From NCBI GenBank assembly GCA_949298575.1, contig CASFXH010000026.1:1-64000 (forward strand): a DNA stretch of 64,000 nt, given 5' to 3'. This stretch comes from an uncultured Parabacteroides sp. (GTDB taxonomy: Bacteria; Bacteroidota; Bacteroidia; Bacteroidales; Tannerellaceae). The notes beneath the pieces are model-generated. The model saw only the letters and a program-made list of their open reading frames with translations. It was not told where the DNA came from and ran no database searches. This document shows positions 46,765-55,125 of the stretch, one piece after another. Numbering within the stretch: the first letter of the stretch is position 1; each line of letters starts with the position of its first letter. A program made the translations under genes and the position numbers.

Positions 46765-48255
46765 TTAAATCTCCCGATGGGCCGAGAGTCCTTCCACGTA
46801 GATGGCGCTGTGGGGGCGGGCCGGGCAAAGGGCCTCGCAAGCGCCGCAGCCGATGCACTTCTCGACGTTGATGGCCGGGATCTTGGGCGAGTCTGGGTTG
46901 TTGGCGTCGGAGGGTACCATCAGGATGGCGGCCGTCGGGCAATGGCGGGCGCAGTTGTCGCACTCCACCCCGTCGGTCAACGGGACGCAGAAGTCTTTCC
47001 GCCAGACGGCTTGCCCGATCTGGATGGCCGACTTCTCGGCGAGGGTGATAGGCTGTATGGCGCCGGCGGGGCAGACTTCGGCGCACTTCACGCACTCGGG
47101 CCGGCAATAGCCCCGCTCGTAGCTCATCTCTGGCTGCATCAGTTTCATCAAGTCCGTGCTGGGGCGAAGGACCTCATTCGGGCAGACCGAGACGCAGAGC
47201 TGGCAGGCCGTACAGTGTTGGGCGAAATGGCGTGCGCTCAGGGCGCCAGCCGGGACGATAGGGGTTTGTCGTTCGGGCTTTTGCTTGTCGATGAGGACTG
47301 TCAGGCCACCGTCGACCGTTTTCTCCACTTTCTGTCCCTTCATCGCCGCCGAGGAGGCTACGAGGGCCGTGGCCGTCAGGAAGCTCCGACGTGTCTCATC
47401 AGCTTTCGGTTTACTCTCCCCGTGAGTCGCGGAGGTTTTCGAGGGATGGATGAAATGGATGGCGTCCTTATGGCATTTGTCAAGGCAATCCATGCAGGCC
47501 ACGCAGCGGCTGTAGTCGATCCGATGGTTGGCGATGTCGATGCAGGCGGCCTTGCAATTCTTGGCGCAGAGCTTGCAGTTGACGCACTTCTCGGTGTCGA
47601 TGACCGGCTTGAGGTAAGAGAACTTGGCCAAGAAGCCGAGCACCGTTCCCACCGGGCAGATCGTGTTGCAATAAGTCCGCCCGCCGCGCCATGCCAGGAT
47701 CGCTATTATAATAAAGGTAAGGAGGGCGATGAGGAAAGTGGGCAGGCTCTTGAGCCAGACCGTCGTCTCGTAGAACGTGTAGTTGTCCGCCCGCTCGGCC
47801 AGGTAGGCCAAAAGGTTATTGCCCCATTGGTAAAGCGGGGCGAGCAGGTTGCTGGCGATCCGTCCATACGAGCTGTAGGGCGCGAGCAAGGCGACCACCG
47901 AACCGACACCCGCGACGAGCGCCACCACGAACACCGCCAACACCCCGTAGCGCAACCACGACTTGGCCGGCGAGTAGGCATACCGGTTTTTCTTTTTCTT
48001 CTTGCCCAACCAGGCCACGATGTCTTGCGTCACGCCAAGCGGACAAATCACGGAGCAATAAACCCGCCCGAAGACGAGCGTCAATACCACGAGGCCCACG
48101 ACGACCCCCACGTTCAGCGCCAGCGCCGCTGGCAGGAATTGGATCTTCGCCAGCCAGCCCAGCCACGCGTGGAGCGTCCCCGTGAAGTCGAGGAAGAGCA
48201 GCGTCACGCCCACGAAGCAGAGGGCGGCAAGCGTCAGTCTGATTTTTCGTAACAT
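46765..48255 (-). CDS. Membrane NapH-like / NapG-like Fe-S fusion protein
   Basis: 496 residues from the ATG at 48255. The N-terminal half is NapH/YccM-like with four to five membrane helices, two CxxxCP motifs (YCSVICPLGV, YCNTICPVGT) and two ferredoxin clusters (CVNCKLCAKNC, CVACMDCLDKC). At about residue 285 an internal twin-arginine-like signal (ETRRSFLTATALVASSAAM) precedes a NapG-like part with further clusters (CTACQLCVSVCPNEV, CVKCAEVCPAGAI, CIGCGACEALCP). It probably moves electrons from the quinone pool to the periplasm. Operon with the exported reductase. Confidence 0.88.
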   Translation of the reverse strand: MLRKIRLTLAALCFVGVTLLFLDFTGTLHAWLGWLAKIQFLPAALALNVGVVVGLVVLTLVFGRVYCSVICPLGVTQDIVAWLGKKKKKNRYAYSPAKSWLRYGVLAVFVVALVAGVGSVVALLAPYSSYGRIASNLLAPLYQWGNNLLAYLAERADNYTFYETTVWLKSLPTFLIALLTFIIIAILAWRGGRTYCNTICPVGTVLGFLAKFSYLKPVIDTEKCVNCKLCAKNCKAACIDIANHRIDYSRCVACMDCLDKCHKDAIHFIHPSKTSATHGESKPKADETRRSFLTATALVASSAAMKGQKVEKTVDGGLTVLIDKQKPERQTPIVPAGALSARHFAQHCTACQLCVSVCPNEVLRPSTDLMKLMQPEMSYERGYCRPECVKCAEVCPAGAIQPITLAEKSAIQIGQAVWRKDFCVPLTDGVECDNCARHCPTAAILMVPSDANNPDSPKIPAINVEKCIGCGACEALCPARPHSAIYVEGLSAHREI

Positions 48256-48291
48256 AACTATTAGGACTTTATCGGTTTTTATTTTCTCCCG

Positions 48292-48299
48292 CGAAAATA
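48292..48299 (-). promoter_or_regulatory. -7 promoter element TATTTTCG for Fe-S operon
   Basis: A TAnnTTCG match on the minus strand 37 bp before the start at 48255. Confidence 0.4.
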
Positions 48300-48454
48300 G
48301 GGCGAAAGGGAAGAACACGCCTAACACAAATTACGGTTTTTCCTATCCCATTTACTTAGACTCCACATGGCGCGGACTGAGGAATAAAACCCTAGAGCCT
48401 TGACAATGAGCAATATATATAAACAATCAAAAACAATGGGAAGGATAGCCAAAA

Positions 48455-48540
48455 GACATACGTAAGTGTCGGCTTGACACATACGTAAGTGTTGGCTTGA
48501 CACATACGTAAGTGTCGGCTTGACACATACGTAAGTGTCT
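48455..48540. repeat. Phased TACGTA array, 23-bp step, four copies
   Basis: TACGTA cores start at 48459, 48482, 48505 and 48528, exactly 23 bp apart, each within the near-palindrome GACACATACGTAAGTGTC, separated by GGCTT or TGGCTT. The gap 48256-48636 otherwise holds only the Fe-S promoter. The array is about 100 bp downstream of the porin remnant. Confidence 0.92.
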
Positions 48541-48636
48541 AGGCGAGATAAGCCTATAAGTAGATGGAAGAAATGCCTATCTCTTCCGAGCTGGTCGCGG
48601 CCGTTCCCTTGCCTTATCGGGAATGCGCCCCCACCC

Positions 48637-49205
48637 TCAACTTCTTCGAATCCACCCGTGAGCTACGTACTGGCAGGTGAAGTCGAGATTGAACCGACCG
48701 TACCATATACCGAAGCCGATATTCATGCCGGCATCGAAACGGTTCCAATCCAATCCCATCTCGTCCCAATCGCTCATACTGATGCTCTCACCGTCGGCCT
48801 TCGTTTTTCCGGTATAATCCACGCTGAGGAAAGTACCCATATGGCCATCGAGCACGATCAGGTCCGTAATCCCGTACTTCCGCCGAACGTAAACGGAGAG
48901 AGGTTGAGGTTATGGGTCGAGATCTTCAGCTCGTCATATTTGGCGCCACGAGAATTAAGACCGACATCCATACCCCAATAAGCCCCCAGCGTAGCGATTG
49001 GTTTCTGGAATTCAAAAGCAAAGCTATACAACGCCTTGCGATCCATACCATCGGCTCCGTCACCGGCAAATGTTGCCATGTTCAAACCTCCACGTACGAA
49101 CCACATTATTTCCGAAGACGAATTTGAAATTGTCTGCGCTTGTGTCCCTATGCCCATCAAGAACATAACCGCCGTCAGAAGAAAACCTCTTTTCGTTGTT
49201 TTCTA
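48637..49205 (-). pseudogene. Decayed porin-like outer-membrane protein gene
   Basis: Two frames together give a small outer-membrane barrel protein: first GGLNMATFAGDGAD and ATLGAYWGMDVGLNSRGAKY up to a stop at 48858, then, after a one-base shift near 48895 (CCGTTTACGTTCGG), YGITDLIVLDGHMGTFLSVD through FNLDFTCQYVAHG to 48637. Upstream, an intact-looking signal peptide KTTKRGFLLTAVMFLMG is preceded by TAG where an ATG is expected, so the start is lost too. The C-terminus also looks short. Neighbours on the same strand are intact. Confidence 0.8.
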
Positions 49206-49243
49206 AGTATTAAGTGAAACATAATAAGATGCATAACACAAGA

Positions 49244-49669
49244 TTATTCAACACGCTCATAGCTTATATAAACTCCTTGATAAGCGTTGATACCCGTAAT
49301 GCGAAGCTCTATATCGTCTAAGACGGAAATTTCAAACTCAAGAGATTGCGTTTCCCCGTTTTCCTCATAATAAATAATAAGACTCGGGTAATTGGACGCC
49401 GTACGAGTGTATTCCCATGTACCAGACAACCGCTTGGAATCGAATAAAGCCGTATAAGTTCCATCCTCGTTGATAATGAAATCCCCAAACTCTCCATCGT
49501 CATAGATTGCCTCAAAAAATCGCCAATGTCCTACGAGTACGCTCACGAGGAGATCATCGGGATTCGATACATTATTTATTTTTTCCTCATCGGAATCCGA
49601 ACATGAGAAACAAACTATTCCGCAAGCAAACAGCATAAACAGGTAAATAAATAAACCACGTGTTTTCAT
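49244..49669 (-). CDS. Small lipoprotein with lipocalin-like domain
   Basis: 141 residues with a lipoprotein signal (lipobox CFSCSDSD) and one lipocalin-like beta-barrel domain. Its GHWRFFEA, EFGDFIINEDGTY and LFDSKRLSGTWEY line up with GHWKFINA, VFGDFIINANGTC and LFDSEHISGKWSL at the C-terminus of the preceding 746-residue protein. It starts 17 bp after that gene, so it looks like a detached copy of its last domain. Function unknown. Confidence 0.82.
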   Translation of the reverse strand: MKTRGLFIYLFMLFACGIVCFSCSDSDEEKINNVSNPDDLLVSVLVGHWRFFEAIYDDGEFGDFIINEDGTYTALFDSKRLSGTWEYTRTASNYPSLIIYYEENGETQSLEFEISVLDDIELRITGINAYQGVYISYERVE

Positions 49670-49686
49670 AAAATTACTATATTAAA

Positions 49687-51927
49687 TTATTCTACATCTT
49701 TTCGTTCATAATATGTATAAATTCCCGAATCATGCCCTTCTTGTTCTCCTGAGGTTGTATAAATATACGTCGTCAGATTCGTCTCTGTCAATGTCTTGAT
49801 TGAGAACGCAAGCGTAATTTCATCCTCTTCGTCGTACCTTATTATAATATGCCCATTCCCCAAAGACCATTTTCCAGATATATGTTCGCTATCAAACAAT
49901 AAGGAACAGGTTCCATTTGCGTTTATAATAAAATCGCCAAACACCCCAAGAGATTCATCTCCATAATCGCCAACACTACGTGCGTTAATGAATTTCCAAT
50001 GACCGATAATTGAATTGTCTTGTTCCAATTCAGCTTCCTTTATAGCCCCATAATATACAGTTCCATCAATTACCAAGTATGCCCGATAATAATAAGTCAC
50101 GTTTTCTTGCGCCGAGAACATTACCTGGAAATTCCCCTCGTCATTTCCACTTGCGGCGATAGATGTAGATGAAAGACTCGGATTCCCACTCGTATCATAA
50201 CAAATACCATAGCCACTTATAAGATAATGCGATTGCAATTCCGGATCGAAAGAACCAAATAGCATCAATGTCTTATTGCGAGAGGAAGAACCTTCCGTCG
50301 TTACCGTTATATCGGGCTCGATCTCGGCGGATGGTTCTGCCTCTATTTCTCCAAATAACGGAAAATTCACGGTAGGACGGACAAAATAAGTCTTGCTTGG
50401 CTCCAACCCATTGATGTTTTTCATGAGTGGATTATTCATTTCTTCTTCTCTATAATAAGGCCTCCACTCACGTTCAACAGAAAGCTTGGTGTCGTTCTCG
50501 TCATACAAATTATAGTCAATCTCTACAGGAATAAGTAAATCGTTTGTAACTGTGGAAGCCACGGCAGCCTGTGTTTGATCTGCTATCATACGTTTAGCTT
50601 CAAGATTGTTAAACTTTGGGAATATCCCATACTCCTTCTTATCCCCGATATGATTTTCATACGGGCCGAAAGGAATATAATATTCGTGGAAATCTCCTTT
50701 ATCATCATTATCTTCTTTCTCTTTTTCGCTAAAGAATTTAAAGAGACTACACCTCGCCGCTATAGAATAATGCAGACCTTCTACCGAAATCTTCGCGTCC
50801 GCCAATGATTCGTAAGGTGTCGAGGTTATCATGTCATAGGAAAAATCAGCGGAAACCCATGGACCTATCGAGAAAGGAATTTGAATACTCGCCAGTTTCT
50901 CATTCAAAGCATAAGCAATGAATGAGCATTGCAATCCTGCGAATAACGTTCCATCCATCCCGACTTTAGAGCTCGTGACGCGGGTGGTTTGTTCCTGCTC
51001 TATCGCAGGGCTCATATGCGGAGTACCGCCTTGGTTATTAAAACTAAACGAGCTTATAGAACTATTCGTTTTTGAAAACTCAAAATCTATTTTGCCCTGA
51101 GCACTCGCGAATGCGCTAATCTCTATACGCGGGCGAAACAGGACATGAGCTATGCCACCAACTGGACTTAACTTACCGAAAGATAATTGCCCTAACGGAA
51201 TGGAAGAAGATTTTGAACCTTCAATATTAATATCTGTCGTACACGCACATTTCCATGCGTTCTTTAATGTAAAATCGAAAATAGGATCATGACTCTCCTT
51301 ATCGATATCTATTTTATAAGAAAATTTCAACGCTATACCGACATCCAATTTTATATCCATCGGTATGGTAAGAGAAAATTGTTTGCCCGTACAATCGGCC
51401 TCTGAATAATCATTCATCTCAAATGTAAGACTATCTATCCCTAAAGTTCCTCGTGTTTTAGGCGTAGGAGGCTCGTAGGTGGTCACTACCATCTCATCTT
51501 CTATGTACAATTTGTCAAAGGTTTCGTCCAAGTAAGCCTTTTCCGTATTTATAGAATACCCATCCCCTGTTTTATTTATTTCCGTTACTTTTCCTAAAAA
51601 GCCATAAGGGAAGTTATCCGAAGCATCAATATTCAGTAAGATATCACCCAATTGAGGTAAATCGCTCTCGTCAATAGATCCATCCAATAGAATCCGGGAC
51701 TCTATAGCAGGTTCTTTTACATGTTGTATGAATTCCGAATCTAATAATATCGTTCGCTCTCCTAAAATCATTTCCCCATCCTGTGATGGTTTTTCCTGGT
51801 TTGGCTCTTCTGTTTTTTCTGGTTCTAAATCTTCATCTTTTGAGCAAGATAACAGAAGGAAACTCCCCATTAACAACAGAACGAATGAGAGCAATGCTAT
51901 TCTATGTGTCTTTCTAAATATTCGCAT
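49687..51927 (-). CDS. Large lipoprotein with C-terminal lipocalin-like domain
   Basis: 746 residues from the ATG at 51927 (MRIFRKTHRIALLSFVLLLM, lipobox LLLSCSKDED, acidic export-type stretch). The bulk is a beta-rich region with aromatic strands (about 120-450), followed by fibronectin-like repeats (about 450-640, e.g. GLEPSKTYFVRPTVNF) and a lipocalin-like domain (about 650-746). Not recognised as a whole. AT-rich. Co-transcribed with the small lipoprotein. Likely surface exposed. Confidence 0.82.
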   Translation of the reverse strand: MRIFRKTHRIALLSFVLLLMGSFLLLSCSKDEDLEPEKTEEPNQEKPSQDGEMILGERTILLDSEFIQHVKEPAIESRILLDGSIDESDLPQLGDILLNIDASDNFPYGFLGKVTEINKTGDGYSINTEKAYLDETFDKLYIEDEMVVTTYEPPTPKTRGTLGIDSLTFEMNDYSEADCTGKQFSLTIPMDIKLDVGIALKFSYKIDIDKESHDPIFDFTLKNAWKCACTTDINIEGSKSSSIPLGQLSFGKLSPVGGIAHVLFRPRIEISAFASAQGKIDFEFSKTNSSISSFSFNNQGGTPHMSPAIEQEQTTRVTSSKVGMDGTLFAGLQCSFIAYALNEKLASIQIPFSIGPWVSADFSYDMITSTPYESLADAKISVEGLHYSIAARCSLFKFFSEKEKEDNDDKGDFHEYYIPFGPYENHIGDKKEYGIFPKFNNLEAKRMIADQTQAAVASTVTNDLLIPVEIDYNLYDENDTKLSVEREWRPYYREEEMNNPLMKNINGLEPSKTYFVRPTVNFPLFGEIEAEPSAEIEPDITVTTEGSSSRNKTLMLFGSFDPELQSHYLISGYGICYDTSGNPSLSSTSIAASGNDEGNFQVMFSAQENVTYYYRAYLVIDGTVYYGAIKEAELEQDNSIIGHWKFINARSVGDYGDESLGVFGDFIINANGTCSLLFDSEHISGKWSLGNGHIIIRYDEEDEITLAFSIKTLTETNLTTYIYTTSGEQEGHDSGIYTYYERKDVE

Positions 51928-51952
51928 AAAAACATCGTTTAAAATATATTCG

Positions 51953-51960
51953 CGAAAATA
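51953..51960 (-). promoter_or_regulatory. -7 promoter element TATTTTCG for lipoprotein operon
   Basis: A TAnnTTCG match followed by CG, 26 bp before the start at 51927. Confidence 0.4.
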
Positions 51961-52020
51961 TGTAAAAAGCAAGAAGGAGAGAAGCAATGGATGTTTCCGA
52001 AACGTATATGTTTCTGTCGC

Positions 52021-52242
52021 CTATTTGGATACAGGCCCACCCATCGCTTGAGAGAGCTCAAGAAAAAAATCGTAATCGAGGATGAGACTAATGCGCCAAA
52101 GCAGGTACGTGTCGATGCTTTCCTTTGCGAATATCTTATAGACGTTCGGGCGGGTGCAGCACAATTGGACGGCGAACCAAGTTACTGAGCGACCTTGTTC
52201 GTGCAGCGTGCGTTCGATAAGTTGTCCGACATGAACAGTCAT
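52021..52242 (-). CDS. Small helix-turn-helix (XRE-like) DNA-binding protein
   Basis: 73 residues. The sequence WFAVQLCCTRPNVYKIFAKE followed by DTYLLWRISLILDYDFF fits a compact Cro/XRE-type helix-turn-helix, a common short protein in Bacteroidales. No partner gene overlaps it. Its start lies about 66 bp downstream of RNA element copy B. Confidence 0.7.
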   Translation of the reverse strand: MTVHVGQLIERTLHEQGRSVTWFAVQLCCTRPNVYKIFAKESIDTYLLWRISLILDYDFFLELSQAMGGPVSK

Positions 52243-52307
52243 AATTTCTCACTCAGCCTGATTCCCCAAAGACATTGAGTAATAATATTTAGCAAAATCC
52301 TTGTAAA

Positions 52308-52631
52308 CAAAAAAGCGTGGGAACCGTACTGTCGCTCGTTCCACGCTATAAAGGCTCTCGCATTGCCCAGTTTATCGAAACGAGCAACGCCGAAAGCCCC
52401 ACGCCGATGTATGTATATAATACGCCTTGGCCTCCCTCGCCTTCAAGCGATAGGATACACCAATGGCCGTAATATAATACACCCCGAGAGCATTCACCGT
52501 TGCTTTGTTTTTGATAAACTGTCTTGAATTTGCGAGATTCTTATAGCGTCAAAACCAAAGCGTCAAGTAAACGCCTTTCCATATATGTCCGTCTCCCACT
52601 CGCCACTTCCTGTTCGGTGCGGTTCGTAAGA
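52308..52631 (-). ncRNA. Candidate structured RNA, copy B
   Basis: Minus-strand homologue of the element at 44.7 kb. P1 52567-52574 with 52490-52497; P2 52549-52561 with 52502-52514 (12 of 13 pairs); P3 52537-52540 with 52526-52529, loop CTCGCAA; a variable AT-rich hairpin region 52400-52485; P5 52384-52398 with 52353-52366 (14 pairs, one bulge); terminator AGCGTGGAAC/GTTCCCACGCT (52314-52347) followed by TTTTTT. A -7 match TACATTCG at 52639-52646 predicts a start near 52631. The rest of 52243-52831 holds the helicase promoter and no gene. Confidence 0.55.
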
Positions 52632-52638
52632 AACATCG

Positions 52639-52646
52639 CGAATGTA
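52639..52646 (-). promoter_or_regulatory. -7 promoter element TACATTCG for RNA element B
   Basis: A TAnnTTCG match followed by CG on the minus strand, placed so that transcription would begin at the outer edge of the conserved element. Confidence 0.4.
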
Positions 52647-52783
52647 TAAAACTTATTTGGATTAATACTTTTAGAAGAGATTTTATCCCGCATATTTGTG
52701 TAACGAACATTTAGCTTGCGATGGTGGCATGGATTTTCAATCGATTTTTTCTGTTCAGTATGTCCCATTTGAAATGTTTCCTG

Positions 52784-52791
52784 TACATTTG
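52784..52791 (+). promoter_or_regulatory. -7 promoter element TACATTTG for helicase gene
   Basis: A perfect TAnnTTTG match 41 bp before the ATG at 52832. AGGAGA at 52820-52826 resembles a ribosome binding site, unusual in this window. Confidence 0.45.
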
Positions 52792-52831
52792 TAACCAAAA
52801 CCAATAGTGAAATTAAAAATAGGAGATAACT

Positions 52832-55030
52832 ATGGAGAAAGAACGGGATGGGCAACTCCCTCACGAGGTGGGGACAGGGTTACGGATGAGCGAACAAGCC
52901 CGGTTAGCGCTCGAAATCATTAATTATACGGATACGAATCTTTTCCTGACTGGCAGGGCCGGGACGGGGAAGACGACTTTTTTGAGGCAATTGAAGACTT
53001 GCTGCCAGAAGCGGATGATCGTCGTGGCACCAACGGGTGTGGCGGCCATGAACGCGGGGGGCGTGACGATCCATTCATTCTTTCAATTGCCTTATGGTAT
53101 TTATTTGCCTGAAGCGATGGGAGCTCCCAATACGGCGAAACGATTTTATCAGTTTGGTAAAGAGAAGCTTCGGATCGTACAAGGATTGGATCTTTTGGTG
53201 ATTGATGAGGTGAGTATGGCGCGTTCAGATTTGTTGGACGCCGTGAGCCATGTCTTGAGACGGTATCGGGGTAATAATTTGCCTTTTGGAGGTGTGCAGT
53301 TGCTGTTAATCGGCGATTTGCAACAGTTGGCGCCGGTGGTGAAGGACGATGAGTGGCACCTGTTGAAGTCACGTTACGCTTCTCCCTTTTTCTTCGATAG
53401 TTATGAGTTGAAGCAGGCTTCTTTTTGGGAGGTGGAGTTGCGGAAGGTTTATCGCCAGACGGATCAATCTTTTGTCGAGATCTTGAACCGGGTGCGTGAG
53501 AATAGGTTGGATGAGGAGACGTTGCGCCAGCTGAACCAACGTTACGTGCCCGATTTCCGTCCACCGGAGAAGGAGGGCTATATCTTGTTGACGACCCATA
53601 ACTCGTATGCCCAGCGGATCAATGCCCAGAAATTGGAGGCGTTGGGTGGACGTTCTCTCGTGTTCGAGGCGGAGGTGACAGGTGATTTCCCGCTTCATGA
53701 TTGTCCGACGGAGATGAATTTGGAGCTGAAAGAAGGCGCGCAAGTCATGTTTCTCAAGAACGACTCGTCGTTCATGAAAAGATATTATAATGGTAAGATC
53801 GGTCGGATAGGACGTATTTCATCAAGCGAGATCATTGTCGTGGACGAGGAAGGAACGGAGATACCGGTCGGGCGAGAAACGTGGAGGAATGTCAAGTATG
53901 CGCTGAATCCGGATACCAAAGTGATTGAGGAGAAGACGATCGGGACATTCAGCCAATACCCCTTGAAGTTGGCTTGGGCCATTACGATCCATAAGAGTCA
54001 AGGGCTGACGTTCGATAGGGCGATGATCGACGTAGCTTCCGCTTTCTCGCATGGGCAGGTCTATGTGGCGTTGAGCCGGTGCCGGACGTTGGAGGGATTG
54101 GTTTTGAGCTCGCCCCTGTCGGATCGGTTGCTGGTGGCGGATGAGCGGATCGCTCGTTTCACCAATGAGGCGGCGGAGCGCGTTCCCGGGAAGGAACGGT
54201 TGGCGGCCGAGCAGAGGCGTTATTATGGCCGACTCTTAATGGAACTGTTTGATTTTAGGATATTACGTTGGTGGATTGGGCAAGTCGTGGGGCTTTGTTC
54301 GTTGTTCTTTCGGAAGTTGTATCCTGATTTTTGCCAGCGGAGCGTATCGGTCAAGGACGACTTTGAGGAGCGTGTTTGGAAGGTGAATGAACGTTTCCAA
54401 CAACAACTGACACGCTTGTTTCAGGCCTCACGAGACTATCGGGAAGATGCCTTCATGCGAGACCGGATAGGAAAGGCTTGCGCTTATTATAAAGAGAAGT
54501 TGGATGAACTATTTTCTTGGCTATTGTCCCTATCAGAACTGGAAATCGACAACGCGGCGAACCAGAAGCAGTTGAATGAGAAGGTCGCGGGTCTGAAAGA
54601 GGTTTTGGAAGTGAAGCGGGCCGTCTTGCGGGTTTCCGAGAATGGATTCTCCATTAAAGCCTATCTTTCCGCCAAAGCCCAGGCGATGATCAAGATGGAT
54701 GAAGAACGGAAAGAGAGGAAACGGACATCCAAGAAGGAGAAGGGAACACGGAAGGAGGCTCCTGCGGACATCTTGCGCCCGGAACTTTACAATCGCTTGA
54801 AGGAATGGCGTAAGACCATGGCCCAAAGGGAAAATGTGAAGGAGTTTCAGATCATATATCAGAGAGTTTTGATAAATCTCGTGAATCATCTTCCTCGGAC
54901 GAAAAGCGACTTGCTGTCGATAGAAGGTATAGGGCCTTATACCGTGGAAACCTATGGCGACGCCTTGTTGGAGATCCTGAAGGAATATGATAGAGAGCTT
55001 ACCCATACCCCCGATTCTCAAACCGCTTAG
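52832..55030 (+). CDS. PIF1-like DNA helicase with HRDC domain
   Basis: 732 residues. Superfamily 1 helicase: Walker A GRAGTGKTTFL, Walker B LLVIDEVSMAR, LLIGDLQQLAPV, and C-terminal motifs AWAITIHKSQGLTFDRAMID and YVALSRCRTLEGLVL. After about residue 480 a charged helical linker leads to a C-terminal HRDC domain (about 650-725, SIEGIGPYTVETYGDALLEI). It probably unwinds DNA during replication or repair. A later in-frame ATG at 52886 is possible. Confidence 0.9.
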   Translation: MEKERDGQLPHEVGTGLRMSEQARLALEIINYTDTNLFLTGRAGTGKTTFLRQLKTCCQKRMIVVAPTGVAAMNAGGVTIHSFFQLPYGIYLPEAMGAPNTAKRFYQFGKEKLRIVQGLDLLVIDEVSMARSDLLDAVSHVLRRYRGNNLPFGGVQLLLIGDLQQLAPVVKDDEWHLLKSRYASPFFFDSYELKQASFWEVELRKVYRQTDQSFVEILNRVRENRLDEETLRQLNQRYVPDFRPPEKEGYILLTTHNSYAQRINAQKLEALGGRSLVFEAEVTGDFPLHDCPTEMNLELKEGAQVMFLKNDSSFMKRYYNGKIGRIGRISSSEIIVVDEEGTEIPVGRETWRNVKYALNPDTKVIEEKTIGTFSQYPLKLAWAITIHKSQGLTFDRAMIDVASAFSHGQVYVALSRCRTLEGLVLSSPLSDRLLVADERIARFTNEAAERVPGKERLAAEQRRYYGRLLMELFDFRILRWWIGQVVGLCSLFFRKLYPDFCQRSVSVKDDFEERVWKVNERFQQQLTRLFQASRDYREDAFMRDRIGKACAYYKEKLDELFSWLLSLSELEIDNAANQKQLNEKVAGLKEVLEVKRAVLRVSENGFSIKAYLSAKAQAMIKMDEERKERKRTSKKEKGTRKEAPADILRPELYNRLKEWRKTMAQRENVKEFQIIYQRVLINLVNHLPRTKSDLLSIEGIGPYTVETYGDALLEILKEYDRELTHTPDSQTA

Positions 55031-55089
55031 ATTTCAAATCCTATCGCGTTAGTCTGCCTCTTTCGCTCGATTATTCCACCGATATATGG

Positions 55090-55097
55090 TATATTCG
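55090..55097 (+). promoter_or_regulatory. -7 promoter element TATATTCG for aquaporin gene
   Basis: A TAnnTTCG match followed by CG, 28 bp before the ATG at 55126. Confidence 0.45.
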
Positions 55098-55125
55098 CGT
55101 AACGAACATTTAAATCATAAGGGTC

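Noticed and set aside
46777..48252. 491-codon plus-strand frame opposite the Fe-S fusion gene
   Set aside because: Antisense shadow; the opposite strand has all ferredoxin motifs.
48535..48981. 148-codon plus-strand frame
   Set aside because: Antisense to the porin remnant, whose protein similarity is clear in the minus frames.
44662..52831. Mobile element or integrative island bounded by the two RNA copies
   Set aside because: The two copies are direct repeats, but no transposase, integrase or target duplication was found, and the copies are too diverged to be recent element ends.
52541..52864. 107-codon minus-strand frame ending in YMERRLLDALVLTL
   Set aside because: It spans the helicase promoter and start, and its 3' part falls in RNA element B. 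The aligned frame in copy A has stops, so the shared sequence is not coding.
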